From a virus: 64,000 bases of DNA. This document shows positions 48,101 to 56,622 of this stretch, in pieces. The stretch is taken from the IMG/VR virus record IMGVR_UViG_3300028615_000023, positions 1 to 64,000 of that record; one strand, given 5' to 3'. The notes below the pieces were generated by a model, which was not told where the DNA came from, ran no database searches, and saw only the letters and a program-made list of their open reading frames with translations. Both the position numbers and the translations under genes were made by a program. Numbering within the stretch: the first letter of the stretch is position 1; each line of letters starts with the position of its first letter.

Positions 48101-48683
48101 TAATATTAGCTCCAGTAAAACCAGCGACCATAACATCAATAGAATCGTTAAGCTCGTCGCCTTCTTTACCGAAACCAGCCATAACATTAGTTACAATATC
48201 AGCCGAACTAGCTAAGTCTAACTGAGCAGCCGTAGCTAATCTTAATGTTCCGGGCAGAGCTTCAACAATTTCTAATGCCTGATTACCAGCAATAGCTAAG
48301 AACTTAGCACCTTGTGAAACTTCTCTAGCAGTAAATCGAGTTGTTAAACCTAATTCAGCAATAGTGTCTTTAAGTTCTGCTACATGCCCTTCCGTTACAG
48401 CAATATCGTCTGCTGTAGCTAACAATACACCTCGAACGAAGTTAAGTTCTCTTTGAAAGTTAGTAAACGTTCTAATTGCTAGCCCACCTAAGATAGTAAG
48501 AGGAGCAGTTACCTTCAACGATAAGCTTTTACCTATCGAATCAAGCGACTTACTCATCCTATCAAGAGCTCGCATAGCACGCTTAGTTGCTTCCTTTACT
48601 ACTGTTGGAATAACCGACATAGCTCTACGAAACGCAGAGATATCAGCACCAACATCAGCAAATAGTGATAACTGCTCTCCCAT
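45195..48683 (-). CDS. Tape measure protein
   Basis: 1162 aa. Residues about 60 to 350 match the TP901/PhageMin tail domain (DLASSADIVTNVMAGFG; GNAGIQGGQAGRILRQV). Hydrophobic segments lie near 395 to 460, followed by long coiled coils (about 465 to 830) and a Gln-rich region near 930 to 1000 (QQQTQQPTV; CCQQTQQVIQQTIGQQ). It sets tail length and probably enters the host membrane during DNA delivery. Length predicts a tail of roughly 170 nm if the usual 1.5 angstrom per residue applies. Confidence 0.92.
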   Translation of the reverse strand: MGEQLSLFADVGADISAFRRAMSVIPTVVKEATKRAMRALDRMSKSLDSIGKSLSLKVTAPLTILGGLAIRTFTNFQRELNFVRGVLLATADDIAVTEGHVAELKDTIAELGLTTRFTAREVSQGAKFLAIAGNQALEIVEALPGTLRLATAAQLDLASSADIVTNVMAGFGKEGDELNDSIDVMVAGFTGANISLTDLGQSFKFVGPQARSAGIDFEEVVSVLGALGNAGIQGGQAGRILRQVLLRLARAAGDLGNKSNDATKSLQQFGLESVVAEGRISSLADVIRQIEQFDLGSTAAISALANLFGTRQVSAIQALALQGADSIQEMTDKLLEIGEVAQKIESIQMEGLQGRLVELQSAWTELNRRIVEANEEGLNKISVTLTKVIRMIGNFNETALQTIGITGSLAAALGPVLIGVSQLVIGIKLVAPALSIMGTVLAGIVPILATVGAGWIALELIQRNSVEGQLESLNELNNEASRVADEINQRFRELEEEAASFDFAGGGSTLPDKRLRDLRRQLQVIRQRRRELEQELANNPEVKRIRALREQQEKLNRAAKETEELVKKNEEAIEKLGLSGVQNLEDINDQVEALIDNLRSQATNFQAQLLEATEGSRAALIFKLNQDIAKLTEELTEAFAEQGEITEFAQGRIDAFTISLNKERDAVIAAFDALEKRNRELERSAELLEKATAAQEARDEAAIKAAEAVADINEKQKDLQKEIENILIRRSMLQKGATEDEIDQALQIKKINEEAREEIAELNLTLERTGAAAPAMTEKVKKAIANIEFIRDHQVQQVKNKFSDMSKFIQEVGEQMARNIQNTVADVLFNTLTGQFTSFEDFIRGWGHSVVRIISDMAARLLIELIGIETFFEHLKTIIRQSTSIGDFFDRFIDLVLGNVTPSATQQQTQQPTVGQGTVLAPTTPGIPNIPGGAGAGAGSAAVQCCQQTQQVIQQTIGQQTAQQGSIWDRITDSIGGWFSDLFTNIKSAWDSAVSAISGFFQNQTQILGRGINSVVQGIQNLTSLGLAQLDFQKQQANFNKIQGVLGAAQSASSSAAIAGSLLKKPKAAKGGVSTRPTLISENFQTEAAVPLPDNRSIPVTFTNPNMFRDRSQPTVIELTVINRIDRQTLFEDEDDRMTRIVAKGFRDDTIIRREVRREMES

Positions 48684-48687
48684 ATTA

Positions 48688-49008
48688 CTATCCCCTTAGA
48701 CGCCTAGGTGCAGCGTGTTTAACAGTCTGTTGAGGCTGTTTATTAGCTGCCTCCATAGCCGCTTTTTTCTTAGCTTCTTCTTCTGCTCTCTTTTGTTTTT
48801 CGTTTTCAAGAATGAACCATAGACGCCATGCGCGTTGTTCAAGTCTTGGTAAACTATGAAAGTAATCCAGCGATAGTCCTATATCCTTACACAGACTCAT
48901 ATCATAAGATAATGGAGTCATTACTTTATAAGGATCAGGATTTACGCTTGCCCTAGGGTCATTAAAGACCTTTTCATAGAGTTCATCGGGGAACCCTAGG
49001 GCGATCAT
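48688..49008 (-). CDS. Probable second tail assembly chaperone
   Basis: 106 aa (MIALGFPDELYEKVFNDPRA), ending in a Lys/Ala-rich tail. It lies directly upstream of the tape measure and overlaps the previous gene as TAATG. In lambda the equivalent product is made by a -1 frameshift (G and GT); here two coupled genes appear to replace it. Confidence 0.65.
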   Translation of the reverse strand: MIALGFPDELYEKVFNDPRASVNPDPYKVMTPLSYDMSLCKDIGLSLDYFHSLPRLEQRAWRLWFILENEKQKRAEEEAKKKAAMEAANKQPQQTVKHAAPRRLRG

Positions 49009-49640
49009 TATTCCGAATCTTCATTTTCCTTCTGAAGTTTCGTCAAATTAGTAATAGCTTTATTCAATTCCTTAAGATGATCAGGAGACATACCCGACTG
49101 CTTAAGAACTTCGATAGCACGAGCAGCATTATAAACCTGAGTAGGTTCATTAATGCCATTGCTCTTAACAAGCAAAGTACCATCAGTATCTTCTAGATTC
49201 ATATTAAGTCCATGAAGGATAATCTTCCAGCCAGCTTGCTGGTTCTGCTGTTCACGCATCTTAAGATATCCTTCATCGGCTTCGTCAATATATCTAACTA
49301 CAACATCATGCTTATATCCCAAAGCCTGACCTTCAGGACTATTCTTCTTAATAGTACGAAGAGTAGTTGGAGGATTAACAACCGCTTCATTGCTGATAGT
49401 TTCCATAAGCTCTGTGATACCAGTGCTCTTAATAGGTACACGAACTATATACTCTTCCATCTCATCATTTTCGATAGTCGAAACTTTAAGATCACAGTAA
49501 CCCCACGCGGCGAACGGTTGTTCACCAGCTTTCAAACTAGTAAGAGTTCTTACCTTTTCATGCTTACCTGCTCCTGTTTCCCGAACTACCTTTGCCAACT
49601 CCATAGTATCATCATTGCGGTTTTCTACCGTATCAGACAT
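49008..49640 (-). CDS. Probable tail assembly chaperone
   Basis: 210 aa (MSDTVENRNDDTMELAKVVR). Acidic, with a compact middle (VRVPIKSTGITELMETISNE) and a helical C-terminus (LNKAITNLTKLQKENEDSE). Position before the tape measure is diagnostic; sequence alone is not. No slippery heptamer was noticed at its end. Confidence 0.6.
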   Translation of the reverse strand: MSDTVENRNDDTMELAKVVRETGAGKHEKVRTLTSLKAGEQPFAAWGYCDLKVSTIENDEMEEYIVRVPIKSTGITELMETISNEAVVNPPTTLRTIKKNSPEGQALGYKHDVVVRYIDEADEGYLKMREQQNQQAGWKIILHGLNMNLEDTDGTLLVKSNGINEPTQVYNAARAIEVLKQSGMSPDHLKELNKAITNLTKLQKENEDSE

Positions 49641-49705
49641 TGTTAAACTCCTTTTAGCTAAAGTTAATATTTAGTAACCAACATCAAAATACCATTTATT
49701 ATTTT

Positions 49706-49714
49706 CTATGGCAT
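49706..49714 (-). other. Two-codon ORF (ATG-CCA-TAG) with a perfect ribosome site
   Basis: AAAGGAGGTGTG is followed by ATG CCA TAG in the gap between the BppU-like gene and the chaperone gene. Minigenes of this type in lambda can trap peptidyl-tRNA. Here it may simply be the remnant of a lost gene. Confidence 0.3.
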
Positions 49715-49727
49715 CACACCTCCTTTC

Positions 49728-50051
49728 TTAACTAGGGTCAATAACCTTAACAGCTAACCATCCATCGGTAGGATACTTTTCAATTTTACTATTTAAGGTT
49801 ATCTCAAACCAACCATAATAATCACCCACGGTATCTACATCATCAGCGGCCCAACTATATTGAATACCTCCATCAGTTCCATCGGTAATAAACGCAGCCG
49901 CTTTCTGACTAACTTTAATAGTACCATCTTTGACAGACACCATAGTAAAAACTTTAGATGTAGCAGAGCTAATATCTTTCGATACTTGTATTTTAAGAGC
50001 AGGTCCACGAGACCCCTTAATAATACGAAAGACTTGATTAACAGTAGTCAT
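49728..50051 (-). CDS. BppU-N-like tail protein
   Basis: 107 aa. The pattern GPALKIQVSKDISSATSKVF, WAADDVDTVGDYYGWFEI and KYPTDGWLAVKVI matches the small immunoglobulin-like domain at the start of lactococcal BppU and many tail proteins (DTxxxGxYxxxF and fPxxGxixvxI). Likely a virion accessory or tail tube decoration. Confidence 0.65.
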   Translation of the reverse strand: MTTVNQVFRIIKGSRGPALKIQVSKDISSATSKVFTMVSVKDGTIKVSQKAAAFITDGTDGGIQYSWAADDVDTVGDYYGWFEITLNSKIEKYPTDGWLAVKVIDPS

Positions 50052-50062
50052 ATCAATTTTCC

Positions 50063-51594
50063 TTAGTCTATGAGTTTCGTAAACTTATCACGAATTATCT
50101 TCGTAGTTACTCCACCCTGCTTAATACTATCACTATCTCTTATTAACTTAATTGATGCTCTATCACCAACTAATATAAAATCGTTAGGATTAACCGGAAC
50201 AATCTGAAAAGCTGCTGTTATAGGGAGCGCAGAATCAGTTTCAAAAGCTATCCCAACACTAAGTATTCCAGAGATAACAGTAACAGATAACGCTGCGTCT
50301 GTCTCTGAAACAATACTAACTAATCTACTAATAGGATTATCAATATCCTGAGCCGTGTCAATTTCTATAGCATTATTGACAAGCCTACTAATAGGATTAG
50401 AAATATCCTGAGCCAAGTTTGATTCTATAACCTTGACTAAATCTTTTTGTTTTGATCTTTCAATTAGTCTAGCAAGATCAGATTCAGACGCAATCTGTAT
50501 ACTTTTACTATGACTAGAAGTTAATGTTCTCGAAACATCTATTTCAGTAGACAATCCAAGAACAGAAGCTTTCAACTTATTAATAGTTCTAGCTAAGTCA
50601 GTTTCCGATGCCAACCCTAATGCATATAAGCGTTCTGGAGTTATTAATATTGATTGATCAGTTTCCGTAGCTGTACTTACTAACCTACTAATAGGACTTT
50701 CTTTAATTAACTGAGCTAGATCAGTCTCTAGAACCTGAGCAACAGTTAATTCAGCAGGTATATTAATATCTCTAGATAAATCAGTTTCCGAAGCTATAGT
50801 TAATTGTTCAGTCTTTTCTCCACTAATAGAAATAGATGTATCAGTTTCCAAAGATTTAAGTAAAGAAGAAACCTTTGATTTGCTAATAACTCTTGATGAA
50901 TCTGTTTCTAATATCTGATTTAGTAGTCTAGTCTTTATAGCATTTATAGCTCTTGAATTATTAACTTCAATTGCTATACCAGTGGTGCGACTTTTTAGAT
51001 TTCCGATTACTTGTGATACTTCACTCTCGTTAGCTTGTGATACATCCTTATTTTTTAACTTACCTAATGATTGAGAAATATCAGTTTCAGTTACTTGAAA
51101 GACTGTCTCAGTAATTGTATCAGGCAATGATATAATCCTAGCTAAATCAGTCTCCGTAGCTATATTTACTAATCTACTAATAGGATTCTCAGATACATTC
51201 TGAGCAAGGTCAGTTTCCAAAGCTTGCACCAATTCCTTAACTTTCAAACTGCTTAAAGGTTGAGATGTATCTAATTCATTAGCTCTAGTAATCAATCTAT
51301 GAATTGGATTAACAGTTAATATCTGTGCAATGTTAGTTTCTAAAGCTTGTGAAATATTCTTCGTCTTCACATTGTTAAGAGCCTGAGATAAATCTGTTTC
51401 CGATGCACTAGATAATATCTTAGTTTTAAAGAATACTACTGTCTGTGAAATATCAGTTTCATTAACTTGAGTTAATAACTTAAACTTAGTAGAAACTAAT
51501 GCTTGAGCTAAATCAGTTTCCGTAACAGTATTTACTAACTTATGAATTGGATTGATAACTATTGCTTGAGACGTGTCAGTTTCCGTAGTTAGTT
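50063..51594 (-). pseudogene. ETD-repeat protein, downstream (C-terminal) part after a frameshift
   Basis: Continues the repeats of the preceding gene in the +1 frame. A GTG at 51370 could start a 435-aa protein, but the same frame is already open and repetitive from about 51594, so the natural product is probably one large protein of about 870 residues. It holds more than 20 copies of a 20 to 21-residue unit, E-T-D-x-A/S-Q/R-x-I followed by a K/P-rich half and a small hydrophobic stretch. Last 70 residues are non-repetitive (VNPNDFILVGDRASIKLIRD). Function probably structural. Confidence 0.6.
51447..51585. repeat. 139-bp perfect direct repeat, copy A
   Basis: Identical to 51703-51841, offset 256 bp. 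Because 256 is not a multiple of three, the two copies lie in different frames of the interrupted ETD-repeat gene. Confidence 0.9.
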
Positions 51595-52673
51595 TCAGTA
51601 GAAATAACTAAAGCCTTCTGCTTTAACCTATTTATAACTTGCGCAAGACTAGTCGTACCAGTCTGAACAACAGTTATAACTTTTGGATTACTAATAGCTT
51701 GAGAAATATCAGTTTCATTAACTTGAGTTAATAACTTAAACTTAGTAGAAACTAATGCTTGAGCTAAATCAGTTTCCGTAACAGTATTTACTAACTTATG
51801 AATTGGATTGATAACTATTGCTTGAGACGTGTCAGTTTCCGCAGTTATAACTTTTGGATTACTAATAGCTTGAGAAATATCAGTTTCCGTAGTTTGATTT
51901 ATAGACTTCTGTTTTAGCTTATTTATAACCTGAGCAAGATCAGTTTCTGACACAAGAGCAACGGACTTATTAATAGCCGTTGATCCAGGTATAGTAGTTT
52001 TACTTGATCCAGGTTTATATATAGGTGGATGATCAACTTGACCTACAGTACCAGTAAGAGTCCATAATCCACCGTCAATAAAATCGCGTTCGTTCCCAGA
52101 CCCACTTAAACCTGGAAGATAAGAAATCAAACTTTCTGGACGTACAAGCAACGGGCTGAACCCGTTTGCCAACATCGCAATTTCTTCATCCGTTAATGCT
52201 ACATCCCAAAGCCCGAACTCCGCAAACCGACCCGTATCGTTTGTGTAGGTCGTACCGGCCCATCGCGTAGTCGCGATGCTAAGCTCATCGCAATTGCCAA
52301 CAGAGATATTTCCAGTATTTGTACCTTTGTTTCCCCCATCAAGAAGCACTGCTCGATCATTACTCGCAATGAACTTGCCGCATACATGGTGCCAAGTGTT
52401 AGCGCTGTAGCCCGAAGAGGACGAAGCGATGCCGTTACCAAAAACGTTTACGGAGGTAAATGCCCGACACGGATCGCCGCCTAGGTCACCGGACAAGTCA
52501 ACCGTATGAGACTTATTATTATTTCCACTGACCGTTAAGGACATGCATGGATGATAACTCGTGATATCATCCACGTATGCCCACATCGCCATCGTAAACG
52601 GCTCCGACCCGTCAAAGCTGCCCGGCGGAGTGCGACGAAGATATTCACCACTTCCAAAATCACCACGTGCCAT
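51576..52673 (-). CDS. LamG-like lectin domain plus ETD repeats, upstream (N-terminal) part
   Basis: 365 aa. Residues 1 to about 220 form a concanavalin/LamG-like domain (FTMAMWAYVDDITSYHPCMS; RFAEFGLWDVALTDEEIAML), typical of phage adhesins that bind glycans. Then six ETD repeats precede the frameshift stop TGA at 51576. Located between the major tail proteins and the tape measure, it may decorate the tail tube. Confidence 0.75.
   Translation of the reverse strand: MARGDFGSGEYLRRTPPGSFDGSEPFTMAMWAYVDDITSYHPCMSLTVSGNNNKSHTVDLSGDLGGDPCRAFTSVNVFGNGIASSSSGYSANTWHHVCGKFIASNDRAVLLDGGNKGTNTGNISVGNCDELSIATTRWAGTTYTNDTGRFAEFGLWDVALTDEEIAMLANGFSPLLVRPESLISYLPGLSGSGNERDFIDGGLWTLTGTVGQVDHPPIYKPGSSKTTIPGSTAINKSVALVSETDLAQVINKLKQKSINQTTETDISQAISNPKVITAETDTSQAIVINPIHKLVNTVTETDLAQALVSTKFKLLTQVNETDISQAISNPKVITVVQTGTTSLAQVINRLKQKALVISTETNYGN
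51703..51841. repeat. 139-bp perfect direct repeat, copy B
   Basis: Same sequence and orientation as copy A. The repeat covers several ETD units. Confidence 0.9.
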
Positions 52674-52692
52674 TTCAACAGCCTTTTACGGT

Positions 52693-53193
52693 TTAAGTCT
52701 CTTCGATCTTCACGAAACGAATTTGGGCATCTCCAGTCAAATCATCATCGGCATGGCTTGGATCTCTACTAATCTTTATACGGAAGGCATCTCCTGCAAC
52801 AATGGAATCCATATCCACTCCATCAGTAAAGGTTATGTCTGCATAACTTAATTCACCAGAAGCACTAGCTTCAGTATCAGTAACAGAATTCGCCGCAGCA
52901 AAACCATCTGAATCCATATCCTGAGCATCATCAGCTAAACGTTCAAACGCTACATCCCATCTAACATCATTAGGACCGACAGTAGTATCAGCAGCAGACC
53001 ACCCAATAGTAACTGTTAAGCCTCCACCTCCATAGTTATCAGGCATAACATCGAAGAAAACAATATGTTCCTGAGTGGTATCATCAAACTCCAATACCGG
53101 ATGCTGATTCCTTAGCGCAAATGCGGCGGTATTAGCTGATAAAGGTTCCAGTTCCTTAGGTGTAAATAAAGCTAATCTATCTCCAGACGCCAT
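52693..53193 (-). CDS. Virion-associated beta-rich protein (166 aa)
   Basis: MASGDRLALFTPKELEPLSA and YGGGGLTVTIGWSAADTTVG suggest a jelly-roll structural domain. Similar hypothetical proteins sit next to fibre or head-fibre genes in other phages. Probably virion; role unknown. Confidence 0.55.
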   Translation of the reverse strand: MASGDRLALFTPKELEPLSANTAAFALRNQHPVLEFDDTTQEHIVFFDVMPDNYGGGGLTVTIGWSAADTTVGPNDVRWDVAFERLADDAQDMDSDGFAAANSVTDTEASASGELSYADITFTDGVDMDSIVAGDAFRIKISRDPSHADDDLTGDAQIRFVKIEET

Positions 53194-53208
53194 TATTATG
53201 TTTCCTTA

Positions 53209-53478
53209 CTATTCTAAAGCCTTATTTCTATGGCTTTCGACAACACCATTTATTAACGTATCCCAAACTCCCGACAACGACTCAGTATCTAAAGAGTTTA
53301 ACGAACTATTAAGCGTAGATACATTGCCTTCTAAAACAGTACCAGTTACATCTGGATTATGAGTCTGGAATGCTGTTCTAACTGTTTTTAACGTATTAAT
53401 AGCTGAACGTATGATTTGGATTTGTTCAGCAGCCACATTAACCATAGTTTGTACTTTTTTCTTATCATTCAAAGCCAT
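53209..53478 (-). CDS. Unknown 89-aa helical protein
   Basis: MALNDKKKVQTMVNVAAEQI, an all-helical amphipathic protein (IQIIRSAINTLKTVRTAF). Possibly a small bundle on the virion or an assembly factor. First gene after the terminator at 53492-53537. Confidence 0.55.
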   Translation of the reverse strand: MALNDKKKVQTMVNVAAEQIQIIRSAINTLKTVRTAFQTHNPDVTGTVLEGNVSTLNSSLNSLDTESLSGVWDTLINGVVESHRNKALE

Positions 53479-53491
53479 AATAAGTTCCTAA

Positions 53492-53537
53492 AAATAGAAA
53501 AGGCTAGCTCGTAAATAAGAAACACTTCGAGCTAGCC
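53492..53537 (-). terminator. Rho-independent terminator within the late region
   Basis: Minus strand GGCTAGCTCG and CGAGCTAGCC (10-bp stem, 16-base loop) followed by TTTTCTATTTTT. It likely reduces expression of the accessory genes after the 156-aa protein. Confidence 0.85.
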
Positions 53538-53569
53538 CTCTCAAGTTGAACAAGAAAGTATTTTTCTTA

Positions 53570-54040
53570 TTAACTAGCTCTAAAGAATCCCGCTGCATCA
53601 ATTTGCGCTGTAATATCAGAGCCATCGGGTGTCACCGAAAAATCATGTTGCGTTAACGGTACAATATTAGCGTCCGTTCCCGCGCCAGAATCATTATCAT
53701 AAGCAATAACTAAATCAGTCCAGTTATCACCAGCCGAAACAGAAGTCCAAGTTTGATCAGGAATATCAAGATCAACTCGATCATTAGCATCATCTGGAGA
53801 GAACGCAACAATATCAGAATCAGTTAATGATTTAAATGAATATCCAGTGTTAGTAGCTTCAGCCGTATTAGCATCACCAAAAACAGCACCAATATCATCT
53901 AAGTCAATTAAGGTCGCGTCTCCCGCCGTTGTTACGATTGCATAAACAATAAGAATTGAATTTGCAGGGTCATTCGTATCAACCCTATTATAAAGTTCGG
54001 CTGCTCTACCTTTTGCAATATTATAAACAAAGTTACCCAT
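53570..54040 (-). CDS. Probable structural protein (156 aa)
   Basis: MGNFVYNIAKGRAAELYNRV, then an Ala/Asp/Thr-rich beta domain (ILIVYAIVTTAGDATLIDLD). This type is common near tail or head decoration genes. Overlaps the stop of the 204-aa gene by one base. Just upstream of a terminator, so likely abundant. Confidence 0.6.
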   Translation of the reverse strand: MGNFVYNIAKGRAAELYNRVDTNDPANSILIVYAIVTTAGDATLIDLDDIGAVFGDANTAEATNTGYSFKSLTDSDIVAFSPDDANDRVDLDIPDQTWTSVSAGDNWTDLVIAYDNDSGAGTDANIVPLTQHDFSVTPDGSDITAQIDAAGFFRAS

Positions 54041-54654
54041 TAGTCTGCCCCTCCTTCCTTAACATTAGTCCAGTCCTGAGGAGCTACGTTAGCAAGCTTT
54101 CTCCGTCTCAGTTCAAAAGCATAGGATTTTGCTTCTTCCTTAGTTGCGGGTTCACCAAATGCTTCCCCCTGATTAACAAGAGTATACGAATTAATCTTCG
54201 TATATCCATGCGGATTAGTTATATCAGGAGAACCTTCTCCAGAGTGATTCTCTTCAACATGAATCATACCTACTGTCTTATCTCCCTGAACACGTGTCCC
54301 ACCATCAACAATTTCAACTCCGCAATAGCAGCAATAATAACCAGGAGTGCGAGCAATAATAAACTCAATATCTCCTTTATTAAGTGTCTTAAGAATTACC
54401 TTACCATCTGCCATGGAAAGCCAACCCTCAGCTACACCTCTATGAATATATTTTGGACTAAGCTCTTGAACTTCAGGAACACGTTTTGCTTCAACCCCCT
54501 TAACCATCTCAGGAGTATGCGGCATGATATCTAATACATAATCATGAGCTTCCTTAGGATTCTTTCCTTTATTAACTAAGTCTTGCTCTTTCTTAGCTCT
54601 AGCTTCTTTTAGAGGAGCAAGCTTCTCACCATAATATTGTCTCTTTAGCAACAT
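54040..54654 (-). CDS. Unknown 204-aa protein with CxxC zinc motif
   Basis: Basic helical N-terminus (LKEARAKKEQDLVNKGKN), a beta section ending CCYCGVEI near 111, and HVEENH, a combination that might form a zinc site. C-terminus SYAFELRRRKLANVAPQDW. Its place among structural genes does not explain a zinc domain. Function unknown. Confidence 0.6.
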   Translation of the reverse strand: MLLKRQYYGEKLAPLKEARAKKEQDLVNKGKNPKEAHDYVLDIMPHTPEMVKGVEAKRVPEVQELSPKYIHRGVAEGWLSMADGKVILKTLNKGDIEFIIARTPGYYCCYCGVEIVDGGTRVQGDKTVGMIHVEENHSGEGSPDITNPHGYTKINSYTLVNQGEAFGEPATKEEAKSYAFELRRRKLANVAPQDWTNVKEGGAD

Positions 54655-54657
54655 TTT

Positions 54658-54909
54658 TTAATTTTCCTCCTCCTTACAATTAATAACCATGCTGCCATAG
54701 TCTGTCATAAATGTTTCATCCCATACCTGACGCTCATGCGATTGAGCCTGACAATACGCTTTAACAAGTGGCACAACAGCTTTTTTAGTAACTTCTTCTT
54801 GAGCCTCAGGCATAAAGTTAAAAAGTACAACCACCAACGAAACAATAACCCCACCTATCGCAGCACCTTTTGATTGTTCTTTAGCTTTCTTCTTAGTTTC
54901 TTCTTTCAT
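54658..54909 (-). CDS. 83-aa membrane protein in the structural operon
   Basis: Lys-rich N-terminus, one membrane helix (about 16 to 34, AAIGGVIVSLVVVLFNFM) and a polar tail with two cysteines. The charged amphipathic layout recalls tail-module membrane proteins or holin-like antigens. No function assigned. Confidence 0.6.
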   Translation of the reverse strand: MKEETKKKAKEQSKGAAIGGVIVSLVVVLFNFMPEAQEEVTKKAVVPLVKAYCQAQSHERQVWDETFMTDYGSMVINCKEEEN

Positions 54910-54918
54910 AAAATCACC

Positions 54919-55548
54919 TTAAGAAGCCGTCAATTCTGTACCAGGCGTGGTGAATGATGTAATTGCCGTAACGTTTCCATAAACCTGACCAGATAAGTTA
55001 ATAGTAACACTATCCGCAGCTTCAACTACAGATTGATCACCTGGAGGAAAATAGACTTCAGTAATCTTACGTCCATCAGCTTGTCCACCCCCGAAAATAG
55101 ACCATAGTACCTCAACATCAACACAAACCTTAACCGGATCGGTAAACGTTGGAAGAGTTACTAAGTTACCAGACAAACCAGCCTTACGTCCGGTACTAGT
55201 TCCTTTAGTAGTAGTCAACGCAGTAGGAACGCTACCAGCCTCCCACGTAGCTTGCTGACCGGCTGCAAACCTAATACCAATGAACTCATGAATTAAATCC
55301 TTAACTCCACTGTCGAGCATAAAGCTCATAGTAAGAGTAGTAGGCTCCAAAATAGGATCATCAAGACCTTGAATGTAACTTAAATTATCATCCAATTGTC
55401 CACGGTTCATTCGCGGAATTTCCTCCGGTCTCCCAGAGCCTTCCGGAACATTAATATCCATATTTGAGAACAGAACAACTACATAATTAGGAGTACCCGT
55501 TCCATCATACAAGCGTAGTTCTCCATTTTTACCATAATAAATAGCCAC
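54919..55548 (-). CDS. Major tail (tube) protein, paralogue 2
   Basis: 209 aa. Begins MAIYYGKNGELRLYDGTGTP and contains RPEEIPRMNRG and LDDNLSYIQGLDDPILEPT, both nearly identical to the upstream 351-aa protein, so the two are tandem duplicates. Size and position before the chaperones fit a siphophage tail tube protein. Confidence 0.75.
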   Translation of the reverse strand: MAIYYGKNGELRLYDGTGTPNYVVVLFSNMDINVPEGSGRPEEIPRMNRGQLDDNLSYIQGLDDPILEPTTLTMSFMLDSGVKDLIHEFIGIRFAAGQQATWEAGSVPTALTTTKGTSTGRKAGLSGNLVTLPTFTDPVKVCVDVEVLWSIFGGGQADGRKITEVYFPPGDQSVVEAADSVTINLSGQVYGNVTAITSFTTPGTELTAS

Positions 55549-55566
55549 TTATTAACTCCTCCTTCC

Positions 55567-56622
55567 TTATAACCTATATCCAAACCTAGTTAAATCTGTT
55601 CTAACTGAACCATAAATCTGTCCTGTAATATTCATAGTTATTCCATCCGCAGCCTCTACTAATTGTAGATCAGACTCCAGAAATAGTACTTCGTTATATT
55701 CTCTAAACACCCTATTTGCAGGAGTATCAGGGAATATATCCCACCTCATTTGCACTGCGATTGTTTTCTTATCTGGGTCAGTAAATGCAGGAGCACTTAC
55801 TAAGTTACCAGACAAACCGGCTTTCATTTGAGAATCAGTTTTAGTACTAATTCCTGTTTTTACCCACGTTCCATCTGTTGCAGCATTGTTAGGATTACCA
55901 CATAACAATGCTTCTCTAAGAGCACTTCGATTAGTTACTGAATCAATTAAACATGACCACGTTATAGCGGATGGTTCCAAAATAGGATCATCAAGACCTT
56001 GAATGTAACTTAAATTATCATCTAAGGAACCTCTATTCATCCTAGGAAGTTCTTCAGGACGACCTCTACCTTCCGGCGCATTAAGGTCCATTTGACAAAA
56101 GATAACTTCAAAATATTGACCGCTACTAGGTTCTATCAATTCAGCAACTGGATCGGTAGCTACAGTATTTGTAGTTCTAAATCTAACATAATAAAGCGTA
56201 GTACCTGTAGTCGGTGGATCATTCTTTGCCCAATTGCTAGGAACATCGAATTCGATAGTTCCATCTTGTTGCATAGTATTTCCACCAGATGCGGTTCCAT
56301 CTAATAAATTACTAACAGCAACCCAAGAACTTCCATTCCAGTACTCACAAATTAATGCCCCACCATCAGCACTAGCAAATGAATCTAGATCAATAGTAAT
56401 TTTTGAAAACTTAAAAATCTGACCAACATAAACATAATCATTAACATCTTCGAGTACAGCTTGAGTACTCCCACTAGCACTTAACATAGCTGCTGTTATG
56501 TCAGAGTGAGACACATTAAATTCAGAAATATGAACTTCCTTAGGTCCACTCTGACTAAGATCACGTCCCTTCGTACTATCGAAGAGTCTTAATATTCCAT
56601 TTTTTCCGTAGTAAATAGACAT
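55567..56622 (-). CDS. Major tail (tube) protein, paralogue 1 with inserted domain
   Basis: 351 aa. Shares its start (MSIYYGKNGILRLFDST) and the RPEELPRMNRGSLDDNLSYI block with paralogue 2, but has about 130 extra residues between about 25 and 165 (GALICEYWNGSSWVAVSNLL; GTTLYYVRFRTTNTV), resembling an Ig-like domain. Such domains project from tail tubes and bind cell surfaces. Either both are in the virion or one is a minor ring. Confidence 0.75.
   Translation of the reverse strand: MSIYYGKNGILRLFDSTKGRDLSQSGPKEVHISEFNVSHSDITAAMLSASGSTQAVLEDVNDYVYVGQIFKFSKITIDLDSFASADGGALICEYWNGSSWVAVSNLLDGTASGGNTMQQDGTIEFDVPSNWAKNDPPTTGTTLYYVRFRTTNTVATDPVAELIEPSSGQYFEVIFCQMDLNAPEGRGRPEELPRMNRGSLDDNLSYIQGLDDPILEPSAITWSCLIDSVTNRSALREALLCGNPNNAATDGTWVKTGISTKTDSQMKAGLSGNLVSAPAFTDPDKKTIAVQMRWDIFPDTPANRVFREYNEVLFLESDLQLVEAADGITMNITGQIYGSVRTDLTRFGYRL

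Noticed and set aside
49008-49640. -1 programmed frameshift between the two tail chaperones
   Set aside because: No slippery heptamer noticed at the junction; a TAATG stop-start overlap gives a simpler explanation.
53956-54534. Plus-strand open frame of 192 codons
   Set aside because: Antisense to two well-supported structural-operon genes, Ser/Leu/Tyr-rich composition typical of a shadow frame, no ribosome site.
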